The notes: generated from the letters alone by a model not told the origin. A stretch of DNA of 64,000 nt from Solitalea longa (GCF_002920915.1 NZ_PQVF01000005.1:304425-368424), one strand, 5' to 3'. Positions 51,654 through 60,992 are shown, counted from the stretch's first letter. Numbers and translations: made by a program.

Positions 51654-52646
51654 TTAGCTTATAAGCACTTCTGAGTAGGTTTCGCTTATTTCATCGAGTA
51701 CAGCATTTATCTCTACAACCGAATTTAACGACACTAACCTGTTTCGAAGATCTTTGCTATTGGGCAGGCCTTTAAAGTAGTTAGCGTAATGACGGCGCAT
51801 TTCAAATATCCCAACTTTTTCACCTTTCCATTCCACCGATTTCATAAAGTGCGTTCGGCAAACCTCTACTCGCTCGGCAATGGTTGGTCCGGGTAAAAAT
51901 TCCCCGGTTTTGAAAAAGTGCTTAACTTCCCTGAATATCCATGGATAACCAATGGATGCCCGGCCAATCATTATTCCATCCACTTCAAATTCTTTTCTCC
52001 AGGCAAAGGCTTTTTCTGCGGAGTCAACATCTCCGTTACCAAAAATTGGAATTTCAATATTAGGATTACGCTTGATTTCTCTGATCAACTTCCAGTCGGC
52101 TTCCCCTTTATACATTTGCGCACGGGTACGGCCATGAATGGTCAGGGCTTTAATGCCCACTTCCTGAAGTCGCTCCGCTACTTCATAAACGTTTTTTGTA
52201 GAATCATCCCAGCCTAAGCGGGTCTTAACCGTTACCGGCAAATGGGTGGCTTCAACAACCGCCTTGGTCATTTTTACCATTTTATCAATATCCTGCAGCA
52301 AACTGGCTCCTGCGCCTTTGCAAGCCACATTTTTTACCGGACAGCCGTAGTTAATATCAATAAGGTCGGGATTGGCCTTAGATGCAACTATGGTAGCTTC
52401 ACGCATGCTGTCGATATTGCTGCCAAAGATCTGGATGCCAATTGGCCGCTCATATTCAAATATATCAAGCTTCTGAATGCTCTTTGCGGCATCGCGAATC
52501 AACCCTTCTGAAGAAATAAATTCGGTATACATCAAATCAACACCGTTTTGCTTGCACACATAACGAAATGGCGGGTCACTCACATCTTCCATAGGCGCCA
52601 GCAACAACGGGAACTCTCCCAGCTCAATATTTCCTATCTTTACCAA
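51654..52646 (-). CDS. dusB: tRNA-dihydrouridine synthase (DusB-like)
   Basis: FMN- and NADPH-dependent reductase that makes dihydrouridine in tRNA D-loops. It has 330 residues. The N-terminal LLLAPMEDVSDPPFRYVCK binds FMN. NYGCPVKNVACKGAGASLL (about 97-115) holds the catalytic Cys, and KTRLGWDDSTKN, IHGRTRAQMYKGEADW and PIFGNGDVDSAEKA are all conserved. The C-terminal helical tRNA-binding region is present. Normal length; single gene. Divergent from the CPBP peptidase gene. Confidence 0.95.
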   Translation of the reverse strand: MVKIGNIELGEFPLLLAPMEDVSDPPFRYVCKQNGVDLMYTEFISSEGLIRDAAKSIQKLDIFEYERPIGIQIFGSNIDSMREATIVASKANPDLIDINYGCPVKNVACKGAGASLLQDIDKMVKMTKAVVEATHLPVTVKTRLGWDDSTKNVYEVAERLQEVGIKALTIHGRTRAQMYKGEADWKLIREIKRNPNIEIPIFGNGDVDSAEKAFAWRKEFEVDGIMIGRASIGYPWIFREVKHFFKTGEFLPGPTIAERVEVCRTHFMKSVEWKGEKVGIFEMRRHYANYFKGLPNSKDLRNRLVSLNSVVEINAVLDEISETYSEVLIS

Positions 52647-52732
52647 AATCTATTTTTTGCGCAAAAATAAGAATTTCTGCCTAGGATAGCAATAATATCA
52701 CCTTTATCATTCTGAAACATAATGATTTATGC

Positions 52733-52740
52733 TATTTTTG
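52733..52740 (+). promoter_or_regulatory. -7-like box before the CPBP gene
   Basis: TATTTTTG matches TAnnTTTG, but it ends only 4 bp before the annotated GTG, so the transcript would be leaderless or the start lies further in. Tentative. Confidence 0.35.
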
Positions 52741-52744
52741 ATAC

Positions 52745-53746
52745 GTGTCGGATTTTTGGCGCCCATGTTTTACCTTCTATCAAATAAGAATAGTGTTTAA
52801 AGGAATTTTAAAAGGACAATCTTTCTGGGTGAAGATAATTGCCTTAATAGGGATGGCAATTTTTAGTATGTCGATGTTTACGGCAATTTCGGCGCTTTTA
52901 GTAAAGCCCTTATTTGGGATTAATATTGTAACCGATGCCGGTTCATTAATGGATTTCAACAATCCTGCTACTGTTGCCGCTTATAAGTTCTTGCAAATTG
53001 TACAGGCTATTGCCTTGTTTATTATTCCTGCTTTAATCTTTCCGTATTTGTGCGGAGAAAACACCGTGACTTATTTGAAAATGAGGAAACAACCAGTAGC
53101 CTTGCTATTCCTCTTGGTATTGTTATTATCGTATTTTTCATCCCCCTTATTTGAATTAACAAATCAGCTGAATCAGAAAATGGCCCTACCCCAATTTTTA
53201 AAGGGCCTGGAAGATTGGATGAAGGCAAAAGAAGATCAGTTGAACGATTTAACAAAGGTGTTTTTAAAAATGGATAACCTAAACCAGCTCTGGCTTAACT
53301 TATTTATGATGGCCATATTACCGGCTATTGGGGAGGAGTTTTTATTCAGAGGGGTTGCACAGCGTTTATTTATTGAAGGATTTAAAAATGCGCATTTAGG
53401 TATATGGGTGGCGGCTATTGTGTTTAGCACATTACATTTTCAGTTTTATGGCTTTTTGCCGCGTATGCTGTTAGGGGTTTTATTCGGGTACTTGTTTTAT
53501 TGGAGCGGTAATATTTGGCTGGCCATATTTGCGCATTTTGTGAACAATGCCACCGTGGTTGTGTTCTCATATATGTTTCAGCATAAAATAATAAATTTCA
53601 ACATAGATGATAGTAATAGTTTATCAGTTGCGGCATACTTGGTATGCTTTCTGGTAAGCACTTCATTACTATTGGCATTTTATCGCTTTGCAACAAAGAA
53701 AACTTCTTTGGAGAACTATGGAAGCTCATTGGATCAAAATTTATAA
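52745..53746 (+). CDS. CPBP-family intramembrane glutamic protease (Abi/CAAX-type)
   Basis: A 333-residue multi-pass membrane protease. Motif 1 with catalytic Glu is GEEFLFRG (E197, E198, R202). Motif 2 has H231 in FSTLHFQF, and the later FAHFVNN carries the third metal-like His. Six to eight membrane helices are predicted. The start is GTG at 52745, with a weak -7 box 4 bp upstream; no ATG in frame nearby. It may process prenylated or small peptides, or act as an immunity protein; which one is unclear. It overlaps the DUF2007 gene by 29 bp. Confidence 0.88.
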   Translation: MSDFWRPCFTFYQIRIVFKGILKGQSFWVKIIALIGMAIFSMSMFTAISALLVKPLFGINIVTDAGSLMDFNNPATVAAYKFLQIVQAIALFIIPALIFPYLCGENTVTYLKMRKQPVALLFLLVLLLSYFSSPLFELTNQLNQKMALPQFLKGLEDWMKAKEDQLNDLTKVFLKMDNLNQLWLNLFMMAILPAIGEEFLFRGVAQRLFIEGFKNAHLGIWVAAIVFSTLHFQFYGFLPRMLLGVLFGYLFYWSGNIWLAIFAHFVNNATVVVFSYMFQHKIINFNIDDSNSLSVAAYLVCFLVSTSLLLAFYRFATKKTSLENYGSSLDQNL

Positions 53747-53933
53747 CACTCATGAATGGTACAAGGCTGAGTTAATTGCCCATTTATTGGAGCATGAAAG
53801 CATTGAGGTTGTTCGTATAAATAAAAAAGATTCATCATATATGAGTTTTGGAATTATTGAGCTGTTTGTGCATCAAAAAGAGTTTACCAAAGCCATTGAA
53901 ATTATCATATTGAATGAGGATAGCCTCGATTGA
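53718..53933 (+). CDS. DUF2007 family protein
   Basis: A 71-residue protein. The family pattern is clear: a WIKIYNTHEWYKAELIAHLLEHESIEV opening (the KVxTxxxxxEAxLIxxxLExxGI-like DUF2007 signature), a short Ser-rich loop and a SFGIIELFVHQKEFTKAIEII ending. This is usually a small ferredoxin-like fold, often found with proteases or transporters. The start is ATG 53718, inside the end of the CPBP gene (29-bp overlap), so they are coupled. Function unknown. Confidence 0.85.
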   Translation: MEAHWIKIYNTHEWYKAELIAHLLEHESIEVVRINKKDSSYMSFGIIELFVHQKEFTKAIEIIILNEDSLD

Positions 53934-53994
53934 AATATTCAATACATAATGCAATTGGGCAATAAACCCTATTTTAGCGGTCCATATTATTAAC

Positions 53995-54810
53995 ATGAGT
54001 AATTTAGTTCAGCGAACCATTACGGGATTTTTCTTTGTAGCGGTTCTTATTTTTTGCGTTGCCTATAGCGGCTACAGTTTAACAACCTTGTTCTTTGCAA
54101 TTTCAGTATTAAGTCTTTATGAGTTTTATGGATTGGTAAAGAATGGAGGCTACAGAATCAACCTGTTCATGGGCCTTGGAATTGGCGCTGTTGTTTTCAT
54201 AAGTTTTATTCTTCGGACCTACAACCAAATTGATGGCAGCAAACTGATGCTGCTGTTTCCCGTACTGCTTTTATTATTTCTGTTGGAGCTTTTCAGAAAG
54301 CAAGAGAAGCCTTTTGAAAACATAGCGATGACCATTTTGGGAATTGTTTATGCGGTGTTGCCTTTTGTGTTTTTTGTAAGCCTGGGTTTTATTCAGGGAA
54401 CTGACTACAATTTTGAGTTACCCTTAGGTTTCCTTTTGCTTTTGTGGAGCAACGATACTTTTGCCTATTTATTTGGCCGCCAGTTTGGTAAACACCGCCT
54501 GTTTGAGCGGATCTCTCCTAAAAAGTCATGGGAGGGTTTCTTTGGAGGCATGCTTTCAGCCGTAATTATTTCGCAGATCATTGCGCATTATTTTACCTCT
54601 TTAGATGCATTTAACTGGGCTGTGGTGAGTTTGATCATTGTTTGTTTCGGTACTCTAGGCGACTTGGTGGAGTCGATGTTTAAGCGCAGTTTAGACGTAA
54701 AGGATTCGGGCTCGATACTTCCCGGACATGGTGGATTGCTTGACAGATTCGACGGTTTACTGCTTGCAGCGCCATTTGTGTATGCATATTTAATTTTTCT
54801 AGGAGTTTAA
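53995..54810 (+). CDS. cdsA: Phosphatidate cytidylyltransferase (CdsA)
   Basis: Makes CDP-diacylglycerol from phosphatidate and CTP in the inner membrane. It has 271 residues, with about eight membrane helices. The signature is ISPKKSWEGFFGG (about 176-188) and the C-terminal block FGTLGDLVESMFKRSLDVKDSG...PGHGGLLDRFDGL, which contains the CTP- and Mg-binding aspartates. Fits the phospholipid pathway: psd lies about 1.5 kb downstream, after gdhA. The next gene begins after a terminator. Confidence 0.96.
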   Translation: MSNLVQRTITGFFFVAVLIFCVAYSGYSLTTLFFAISVLSLYEFYGLVKNGGYRINLFMGLGIGAVVFISFILRTYNQIDGSKLMLLFPVLLLLFLLELFRKQEKPFENIAMTILGIVYAVLPFVFFVSLGFIQGTDYNFELPLGFLLLLWSNDTFAYLFGRQFGKHRLFERISPKKSWEGFFGGMLSAVIISQIIAHYFTSLDAFNWAVVSLIIVCFGTLGDLVESMFKRSLDVKDSGSILPGHGGLLDRFDGLLLAAPFVYAYLIFLGV

Positions 54811-54894
54811 TTCAAACTAACTAACAGATACACTAATAGGATACTGTTACTTCATTGATTGTAGCATAAGTTTAACAATCTGATAATTTTAACA

Positions 54895-54926
54895 AGGCGT
54901 TCTCCAAGCGGAGGACGCTTTTTTTT
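54895..54926 (+). terminator. cdsA terminator
   Basis: GCGTTCTCC pairs with GGAGGACGC (one G-T pair) around AAGC, followed by TTTTTTTTG. Confidence 0.88.
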
Positions 54927-54993
54927 GTTATTTCTATAAAGATTGCAAGATTTGCATCACCAATTTTATTGATTAATAGACCTTATTTTATTT

Positions 54994-56265
54994 ATGGAAG
55001 TTAAAGAGAGTAAGCTCCTTGGGCACTCAAACCCATTCGAGTCGATGATGTCGCGTTTTGATGTGGCAGCTAAAATTTTAGGTTTAGACGAAGATACCTA
55101 TAACATGCTGAAATCGCCTGTTAAACAGGTATTGGTAAATCTTCCGGTAACTATGGATAACGGAAGAATCAGTGTTTTCGAAGGTTTCCGCGTAATTCAC
55201 AATAACTATATGGGCCCAGGTAAGGGCGGTATTCGTTTCGCAATGGATGTTGACCTTGATGAGGTGAAAGCACTTGCGGCATGGATGACTTGGAAATGTG
55301 CTGTTGTAAACGTTCCATTTGGCGGTGCAAAAGGTGGTGTAAAATGCGACCCTCGCAAAATGTCAAAAGGTGAACTAGAGCGTTTAACACGTGCATATAC
55401 CCAGGCAATGGCCGACGTATTTGGTCCTGAAAAAGATATTCCTGCTCCTGACATGGGAACCGGTCAGCAAGAAATGGCCTGGTTAATGGATGAGTTCTCT
55501 CGTATTAAAGGTTTTACCAACGCTGGTGTTGTTACCGGTAAACCATTGGTACTTGGCGGTTCAAAAGGACGCGTTGAAGCTACCGGCCGTGGTGTTATGG
55601 TAACTTGTCGCGCCGCTTTAAATAAATTAAAAATTAATCCTGCAAACGCTACGGCTGCTGTTCAAGGCTTCGGTAACGTTGGCTCTATTTCGGCCAAGTT
55701 ATTAGAAAGTCAGGGCATTAAGATCGTTGCTATTTCAGATATTTCAGGAGCCTATTATAACGCTAACGGAATTAACGTTTCTGAAGCAATTGCCTACTCT
55801 CAGGCTAATAAAAACTCACTTGAAGGCTATAAAAATGCCGAGAAGATAACCAACGACCAGTTATTGACCTTAGATGTTGATGTATTGGTTCCGGCTGCAT
55901 TGCAAGATGTGATCACAAAAGAGAATGCTCCTAACATTAAAGCTAAATTAATTGTTGAAGGCGCAAACGGACCTACTTCAGCTAACGCCGATGCTATCCT
56001 GAAAGAAAAAGGAATTATGATCGTTCCTGATATTTTAGCGAATGCAGGTGGTGTTACTGTTTCATACTTTGAGTGGGTACAAAATCACCAAGGTTACTAC
56101 TGGACAGAAGAGCGCGTTAACCGTCGTGCCGATCGTACCATGAAAGAAGCCTTTGAGCAAGTTTATCAGGCTTCAATTAAATTTAACGTAGATATGCGTA
56201 TTGCTGCATACATTGTTGCTATAGACAAAGTAGCAAGCACCCGTAAATTATTGGGCGGTTTCTAA
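54994..56265 (+). CDS. gdhA: Glu/Leu/Phe/Val dehydrogenase (glutamate dehydrogenase-like)
   Basis: Oxidative or reductive deamination between glutamate and 2-oxoglutarate is the likely activity. The 423-residue length fits the short hexameric family. Substrate-binding K77 (GPGKGGIRF) and K101, and catalytic K113 in VPFGGAKGGVKCDP are present. The Rossmann domain carries VQGFGNVGSISAKLL (about 228-242), and the Asn/Ser region ANAGGVTVSYFEWVQN near the C-terminus is intact. Coenzyme preference cannot be fixed by sight. The specific gene name gdhA is by analogy. A hairpin and the psd promoter follow at the 3' end. Confidence 0.92.
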   Translation: MEVKESKLLGHSNPFESMMSRFDVAAKILGLDEDTYNMLKSPVKQVLVNLPVTMDNGRISVFEGFRVIHNNYMGPGKGGIRFAMDVDLDEVKALAAWMTWKCAVVNVPFGGAKGGVKCDPRKMSKGELERLTRAYTQAMADVFGPEKDIPAPDMGTGQQEMAWLMDEFSRIKGFTNAGVVTGKPLVLGGSKGRVEATGRGVMVTCRAALNKLKINPANATAAVQGFGNVGSISAKLLESQGIKIVAISDISGAYYNANGINVSEAIAYSQANKNSLEGYKNAEKITNDQLLTLDVDVLVPAALQDVITKENAPNIKAKLIVEGANGPTSANADAILKEKGIMIVPDILANAGGVTVSYFEWVQNHQGYYWTEERVNRRADRTMKEAFEQVYQASIKFNVDMRIAAYIVAIDKVASTRKLLGGF

Positions 56266-56290
56266 AAAGCAACCAATTTTGTTTAAATAG

Positions 56291-56338
56291 AAAGGTTGTA
56301 AAGTGATAGTTGAAAAACTATTAACTTTGCAACCTTTA
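56291..56338. promoter_or_regulatory. Extended hairpin overlapping the psd -7 box
   Basis: AAAGGTTGTAAAGT pairs with ACTTTGCAACCTTT (one T-G pair) and continues inward with ATAGTT/AACTAT. It may terminate gdhA. The right arm contains TAACTTTG (56322-56329), a perfect -7 box, so termination and psd transcription are entangled here. Confidence 0.55.
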
Positions 56339-56342
56339 TTTT

Positions 56343-56350
56343 TAACTTTG
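56343..56350 (+). promoter_or_regulatory. Second -7-like box before psd
   Basis: TAACTTTG, identical to the copy at 56322-56329 and 21 bp downstream of it. It ends 4 bp before the psd ATG. One of the two is probably the working psd promoter. Confidence 0.45.
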
Positions 56351-56354
56351 ACAC

Positions 56355-57017
56355 ATGAGATTTCACCGTGAAGGCTATGCCAGCCTTGCTATTGTAATAG
56401 TATTTAGTGCCGTAATTATTGGGTTGGCCCGTTATTTTTTTCCGGAAACCGGTTGGGCTCATTATATAGCTTATGCGTTGTCGGCTGTGTTATTAATAAC
56501 AATTCTACAGTTTTTTAGAGAACCATCAATTACAATTAATAAGAACGAGAACTTCGTGCTTTCTCCAGCCGATGGGAAAGTGGTAGTGATTGAGGAAGTT
56601 GAGGAAAACGAATATTTTAATGATCGCCGTATCCAGGTATCAGTGTTTATGTCGCCGGTAAACGTTCACGTAAACCGTAACCCTGTAGGCGGGCTTGTAA
56701 AATATGCCAAATATCATCCGGGTTTGTACCTGGTTGCATGGCATCCAAAATCATCAACCGAAAACGAAAGAACTACAATTGTTATTGAACAAAAACCTAA
56801 AGTGGAGGTATTGTTCCGCCAGATCGCAGGTGCATTGGCAAGACGTATCGTATTCTATGTTAAAGCAGGTGATAAAGTTGGGCAAGGCGAAGAAATGGGC
56901 TTCATTAAATTTGGTTCACGTGTAGATGTGTTTCTGCCAATCGGAACTAAAATTAATGTGGAACTGAATCAGGTTGTAAAAGGCGGAAGAACTGTTTTAG
57001 CAGAATTCAATGCTTAA
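56355..57017 (+). CDS. psd: Phosphatidylserine decarboxylase family protein
   Basis: Converts phosphatidylserine to phosphatidylethanolamine. It has 220 residues, the short (PSD-B-like) form with an N-terminal membrane segment of about 30 residues. Self-cleavage site is F186-G187-S188 (KFGSRVD), which gives the pyruvoyl Ser188; relatives outside Bacteroidota mostly have LGST. Other marks are ADGKVVVIEE (about 75-84) and VFMSPVNVHVNRNPVGG (about 96-112). The ATG sits next to its -7 boxes. With cdsA nearby it belongs to phospholipid synthesis. Confidence 0.94.
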   Translation: MRFHREGYASLAIVIVFSAVIIGLARYFFPETGWAHYIAYALSAVLLITILQFFREPSITINKNENFVLSPADGKVVVIEEVEENEYFNDRRIQVSVFMSPVNVHVNRNPVGGLVKYAKYHPGLYLVAWHPKSSTENERTTIVIEQKPKVEVLFRQIAGALARRIVFYVKAGDKVGQGEEMGFIKFGSRVDVFLPIGTKINVELNQVVKGGRTVLAEFNA

Positions 57018-57054
57018 TCCACAACTAAGAATTAGAACAAATCAAGTAGAATAG

Positions 57055-57079
57055 AAAAGGCCCCATTTGGGGCCTTTTT
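57055..57079. terminator. Bidirectional terminator
   Basis: AAAAGGCCCC and GGGGCCTTTT pair around ATTT, flanked by A- and T-rich ends, between convergent psd and MscS-type genes. Confidence 0.93.
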
Positions 57080-57082
57080 AGT

Positions 57083-58318
57083 TTAATCCGTTAGGTTAAT
57101 GCCTCCAAGGCTTTCATGCAATACTTTTCTCGTTGGAAAAGCGATTTCCGCATTATTGGAGCTAATAATTTCCAATATCTTATAAACAATTGACTCTTTA
57201 AGTTTTGTATGATCGTTAGCTCCAATCATTTCTACAAAATAACTTGCCGTAACAATTAACGCTGACTCACCAAAGCCCTCAAAAGCAACCGTTATATCAG
57301 CATCAATATGTTTAGTGTTTCTTAGATGAGCCTCAATTTCTGCTGTTATTTTCTTCAACTGGTCTGGGGTTGTCGTGTAGTCCAATGCTAAAGTAAGCTT
57401 AACTTTCCTAAGCGACTTTTCAGTGAGGTTATCCATTGGGTTATCAACGATCCTTTTATTAGGCATCGACACCAGGCTCTTTTCGGTGGTCCTGATGCGA
57501 GTACTCCTGAATCCCACTTTTTCAACAACACCTTCTACCCCACCAACAACAACATGGTCGCCAACAATAAAGGGCTTGTCAATAAAAATGGTAAAGGCGC
57601 CAAAAAGGTTTTCCACTGTTTCTTTTCCGGCCAAGGCCAAGGCCAAACCGCCAATTCCCAACCCACTTACAATTAGCCCAACGTTGAGGTTAAATACTAC
57701 GCTCATGATAATGAAAAAGCCTAATGAGCCAACAATGATCTTCACCAACTCACGGGTAAAAGGAACCAATTGCAGGCCGGCTTTATAATCATTCTCAGTG
57801 GCCTTTTTAAGCAATACAAAGGCAATAAAGTCAATGATCCGTAGTAAGATCCAAAAGAAGGTTCCTAGTGCCAGGAACTCAAAAAGTCTATCCACCAGAT
57901 CGGCATAGGTTCTTACCTGTATTTCACCTGATGCCTGGACAGATTGCTCTGTTTTTTTCTCCGCAGGAGTGGTTTTTACGGCTACATCAATGGGTTTGAC
58001 AGGTTCCTTTACAGTTTGTTCTACAACAACCGTCCTGTTAAAGATGGGCTTATTTAAAGGGTGGTCGAGCTGGTTGACAGAAAAGTAGATTGCCACAAAC
58101 AAAATCAGCAATTCAATTGGACGCACCAGTAGTTCAACGAATTTAACAGCGGTGTCGCCGCCTGCAAAACGTTCGAAAAGCCTGAAAATTAAACGGCTTA
58201 AGAATTTCGAAATAATGCGTTTAAATAATAGCCCAAAAAATAAAATGCCCGCGCACCATATATAATTGTTGAGGCTGTTACCCCAATAGACACGCTCTAA
58301 AAATTGTACTAAAACCAT
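57083..58318 (-). CDS. MscS-family mechanosensitive channel
   Basis: A 411-residue inner-membrane channel. Four or so helices: about 18-34, 70-90, 145-170 and 190-215. The pore-lining segment reads GLGIGGLALALAGKETVENLFGAF (about 220-243), the glycine/alanine spacing of MscS TM3. The beta domain has PFIVGDHVVVGGVEGVVEKVGFRSTRIRT. An additional stretch about residues 100-140 (VEQTVKEPVKPIDVAVKTT) is polar and probably periplasmic. It protects against osmotic shock. Its upper end is near the rplS group; it is a single gene. Confidence 0.94.
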   Translation of the reverse strand: MVLVQFLERVYWGNSLNNYIWCAGILFFGLLFKRIISKFLSRLIFRLFERFAGGDTAVKFVELLVRPIELLILFVAIYFSVNQLDHPLNKPIFNRTVVVEQTVKEPVKPIDVAVKTTPAEKKTEQSVQASGEIQVRTYADLVDRLFEFLALGTFFWILLRIIDFIAFVLLKKATENDYKAGLQLVPFTRELVKIIVGSLGFFIIMSVVFNLNVGLIVSGLGIGGLALALAGKETVENLFGAFTIFIDKPFIVGDHVVVGGVEGVVEKVGFRSTRIRTTEKSLVSMPNKRIVDNPMDNLTEKSLRKVKLTLALDYTTTPDQLKKITAEIEAHLRNTKHIDADITVAFEGFGESALIVTASYFVEMIGANDHTKLKESIVYKILEIISSNNAEIAFPTRKVLHESLGGINLTD

Positions 58319-58415
58319 ATTATAAAAATACTGATGAAATAAAAGAAAGCGGAATGCTTTTATGAATTGAACGCATTAATGCGCCATAAGGTATTTTTTG
58401 ATTGATATAAAAACG

Positions 58416-58447
58416 AAAAACCCTCTTAGGCTACTAAGAGGGTTTTG
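58416..58447 (-). terminator. rplS terminator
   Basis: AAACCCTCTTAG and CTAAGAGGGTTT pair around GCTA. On the minus strand a T-rich run follows. Confidence 0.9.
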
Positions 58448-58466
58448 AAATATGTTGTTAAAACAA

Positions 58467-58814
58467 TTATGATCTTTTTTCTTTGATACGGGCTTTTTTA
58501 CCGGTTAAACCACGTAAGTAGAATAACTTCGCACGACGAACGGCACCACGGCTATTCACTTCGATTTTCTCAATGTTAGGTGAGTTGATTGGGAAAATAC
58601 GCTCTACACCAATTGAGTTAGAAACTTTACGTACAGTGAAGGTCTCAGTAGCACCTTGACTGTTACGTTGAATAACAACACCTTGGTATAACTGAATACG
58701 CTCTTTGTTACCCTCTCTGATCTTATAGTGAACAGTAACTGTATCACCTGCTTTAAACGAAGGGATTTCTTTCTTCGCTATACTTTGCTCTTCAACAAAT
58801 TTTACTAAATCCAT
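58467..58814 (-). CDS. rplS: 50S ribosomal protein L19
   Basis: A 115-residue L19. [29 protein letters not shown] (about 20-48), the [18 protein letters not shown] segment and the [20 protein letters not shown] tail are all there. It sits at the 30S/50S interface. In E. coli it ends the rpsP-rimM-trmD-rplS operon. Here about 2.1 kb of other genes separate it from trmD, and a terminator follows it. It therefore must have a promoter of its own in the 200-bp gap before the oxidoreductase gene. Confidence 0.97.
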   Translation of the reverse strand: MDLVKFVEEQSIAKKEIPSFKAGDTVTVHYKIREGNKERIQLYQGVVIQRNSQGATETFTVRKVSNSIGVERIFPINSPNIEKIEVNSRGAVRRAKLFYLRGLTGKKARIKEKRS

Positions 58815-59012
58815 CTTATTAAGGTCTTTAAACGAATTTTAATCGTCTAAAATTCGGACTGCAAGTATAGATAATTTATTTTAATTTTAAAAGTGAATTT
58901 TCAAAAAGAAACTTATCCACATTAAAGTTTGGATCAGGAGCGCTTAAGATTGCTGTAAATTAGTTACTTAAATCCTGTATTTCGGAACAAACGGCTGTGT
59001 TGATAATGTTAG

Positions 59013-59591
59013 TTACTTTAGATTTCTTCCTAATGTGTAAATCTCTTTCAGCCATTTATTGCGTTGATCGGCGCTGGAGTCTTTAATGACGGCAAGATAA
59101 GTTGTTTTAACCGGGGATATTCCGCAAAAATTCAGCGTATTGTTTTTGATCATTTTCACCCCGGCATTTCCATAGAGCAGTTTGTAATACCAAGCCGGAG
59201 TATCCATGGTGGTAATAATTCTAGCCGATTTTTGAGTAAGTAGTTTATCCCACCATACACTGTTCGGGCGGTATTTAAACGCAAAGCCTGGTAAAAACAC
59301 CCGATCCAAAAAACCTTTCAATAAAGCAGGAGGTCCTCCCCACCAGGTGGGGTAAACAAAAACCAGGTGATCGGCTTCTTTTATTAATTTTTGAGCTTGT
59401 TGTAAAAACGGTTCCAGTTCAGTTCTTTTTCTATAACCATACTTTAGTACCGGAGAAAACTCTTCTGCTATTAAATTCAGCGTATTAACTGTTGCTCCGG
59501 TTAAAGATGCGCCGGCTTCGTATTGCTCAGCAATTGAATGGCAAAAACTTTCCTTATCAGGATGCCCGTTGATAATTAGTATTGTTTTCAT
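59013..59591 (-). CDS. Flavodoxin-fold NAD(P)H-dependent oxidoreductase (MdaB/KefF-like)
   Basis: A 192-residue flavoprotein of the NAD(P)H:quinone oxidoreductase group. The N-terminal ILIINGHPDKESFCHSIAEQY is the flavin-binding beginning. FVYPTWWGGPPALLKGFLDRVFLPGFAF (about 79-106) is the family signature. Reduces quinones or related compounds with FMN/FAD in the cytoplasm. It lies 60 bp after a Crp/Fnr-type gene, probably in one transcript with trmD, and may be its target (inference). Confidence 0.88.
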   Translation of the reverse strand: MKTILIINGHPDKESFCHSIAEQYEAGASLTGATVNTLNLIAEEFSPVLKYGYRKRTELEPFLQQAQKLIKEADHLVFVYPTWWGGPPALLKGFLDRVFLPGFAFKYRPNSVWWDKLLTQKSARIITTMDTPAWYYKLLYGNAGVKMIKNNTLNFCGISPVKTTYLAVIKDSSADQRNKWLKEIYTLGRNLK

Positions 59592-59651
59592 GCTTGATGT
59601 AACAAGGTTTTAATAAGTCGAAGCTAAAAGCTTTGACTTATCTTTCTCTTA

Positions 59652-60245
59652 TCACAGGTTAAGAAATGCCGGTTTCGTCAGCGTTTTTCGAATACGACTT
59701 AAGCTTTCGGGCGTAATGCCCAGAAATGAAGCAATGTATTTTTGCGGAACTCGTTGAATGAGTTCAGGAGCATGTTTCAACAGATTTAAATAGCGCTGAG
59801 CAGCCTCGTCGCACCTAAGTGATCGCTCCCTTTCTTCTCTTGCCAGAAACAATTCTTCCATTGTAAGTCGTCCCAAGCGTTCGGCGTTTTTAGATATATC
59901 ATATAGATGTTGCAGATCGTCTTTTCGGATATAAATCAACTGAACGTCTTCTAATGCTTGAATACTATAAGCAGAGACTTCATCGGATAGAAGGGATGCA
60001 CAGGCGGTTATAAAGTCGTTTTCAAAGGTAAATAATACATCAACCTCATTTCCGGCCTCTTCATAAAACATTCGGGTAGCACCTGAAATAACCCACCTCA
60101 TGTATTTCTCCCTTTCGCCGGCCCTCAGCAGGTATTCTTTTTTGTTAAAAGACTTTATAGTACAAACCGATGAAATGAATGTCTTTTCTTCGGCAGTAAA
60201 GGAAATACCATACCTGCTTGTTATGCTATTAAAAAGGGCTTCCAT
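59652..60245 (-). CDS. Crp/Fnr-family transcriptional regulator
   Basis: A 197-residue regulator. A cyclic nucleotide-binding-like beta roll covers about 25-115 ([32 protein letters not shown]). A long dimer helix leads to a winged helix-turn-helix with [22 protein letters not shown] (about 163-184). No Cys cluster for Fe-S, so it is not a true Fnr. Ligand is unknown. The start is 4 bp after trmD, so they are cotranscribed; this gene inserts into the usual trmD-rplS stretch. It may control the downstream oxidoreductase. Confidence 0.9.
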   Translation of the reverse strand: MEALFNSITSRYGISFTAEEKTFISSVCTIKSFNKKEYLLRAGEREKYMRWVISGATRMFYEEAGNEVDVLFTFENDFITACASLLSDEVSAYSIQALEDVQLIYIRKDDLQHLYDISKNAERLGRLTMEELFLAREERERSLRCDEAAQRYLNLLKHAPELIQRVPQKYIASFLGITPESLSRIRKTLTKPAFLNL

Positions 60246-60249
60246 TTGT

Positions 60250-60927
60250 TTAATCTTCCAGTAAATCGGGGCGGCGCTTTTGAGTCCTTTCCACAGATTG
60301 TTCGTAACGCCATTTCTCTATTTCGGGGGTATTGCCACTTAACAGGATATCCGGCACCTTCCAACCCCTGAATTCGGCGGGGCGGGTATATACAGGGGCA
60401 TCCAGTAAATCTCCCTGAAATGAATCCGAAAGTGCAGAAGTTTCGTCAGATAATACACCTGGAATTAGTCGTATGACTGCATCAACTAAAATGGCTGCAG
60501 GTAATTCCCCTCCTGAAAGCACGTAATCACCAATGGAAATTTCTCGGGTTACAAAATTCTCCCTTATACGGTTATCAATTCCTTTATAATGACCACAAAG
60601 AATGATCAGATTTTTTTGAGTAGAAAGTTGATTGCAGATGCCTTGGTTCAGCACCTCGCCATCGGGCGTCATGAAAATGATCTCATCATAATCTCTTTCG
60701 GCTTTGAGCTTTTCAATGCATAAAACAAAGGGTTCAATCATCATAACCATGCCTGATCCGCCTCCATAGGGGTAATCGTCTACGGTTTTGTGCTTGTTGC
60801 CTGAATAATCTCTGAGGTTGTGAACAACAATTTCAGCCAAACCTTTGCTTTGAGCGCGTTTTAAAATAGAATGAGCAAAAGGACTGTCGAGTAATTGTGG
60901 TAATACGGTGATAATATCGATACGCAT
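60250..60927 (-). CDS. trmD: tRNA (guanine-37-N1)-methyltransferase (TrmD)
   Basis: SAM-dependent methyltransferase that makes m1G37 in tRNAs reading CNN codons, preventing frameshifts. Length 225 is normal. The SPOUT knot is present: [22 protein letters not shown] at the start, [18 protein letters not shown] (about 46-63), [12 protein letters not shown] (about 108-119) and [15 protein letters not shown] (about 128-142), all essential. The C-terminal helical domain ends [14 protein letters not shown]. Its start lies past the terminator of the CarboxypepD-like gene, so it starts a new transcript. Confidence 0.97.
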   Translation of the reverse strand: MRIDIITVLPQLLDSPFAHSILKRAQSKGLAEIVVHNLRDYSGNKHKTVDDYPYGGGSGMVMMIEPFVLCIEKLKAERDYDEIIFMTPDGEVLNQGICNQLSTQKNLIILCGHYKGIDNRIRENFVTREISIGDYVLSGGELPAAILVDAVIRLIPGVLSDETSALSDSFQGDLLDAPVYTRPAEFRGWKVPDILLSGNTPEIEKWRYEQSVERTQKRRPDLLED

Positions 60928-60992
60928 GGCGCAAAGATAGTTCTCAATTTGAAGATTAGTGAATTTGAGGATTTGAAAATGCTCGTTCCCTT

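Noticed and set aside
59652..60245. Oxygen-sensing Fnr
   Set aside because: The N-terminal Cys cluster needed for the [4Fe-4S] sensor is missing.
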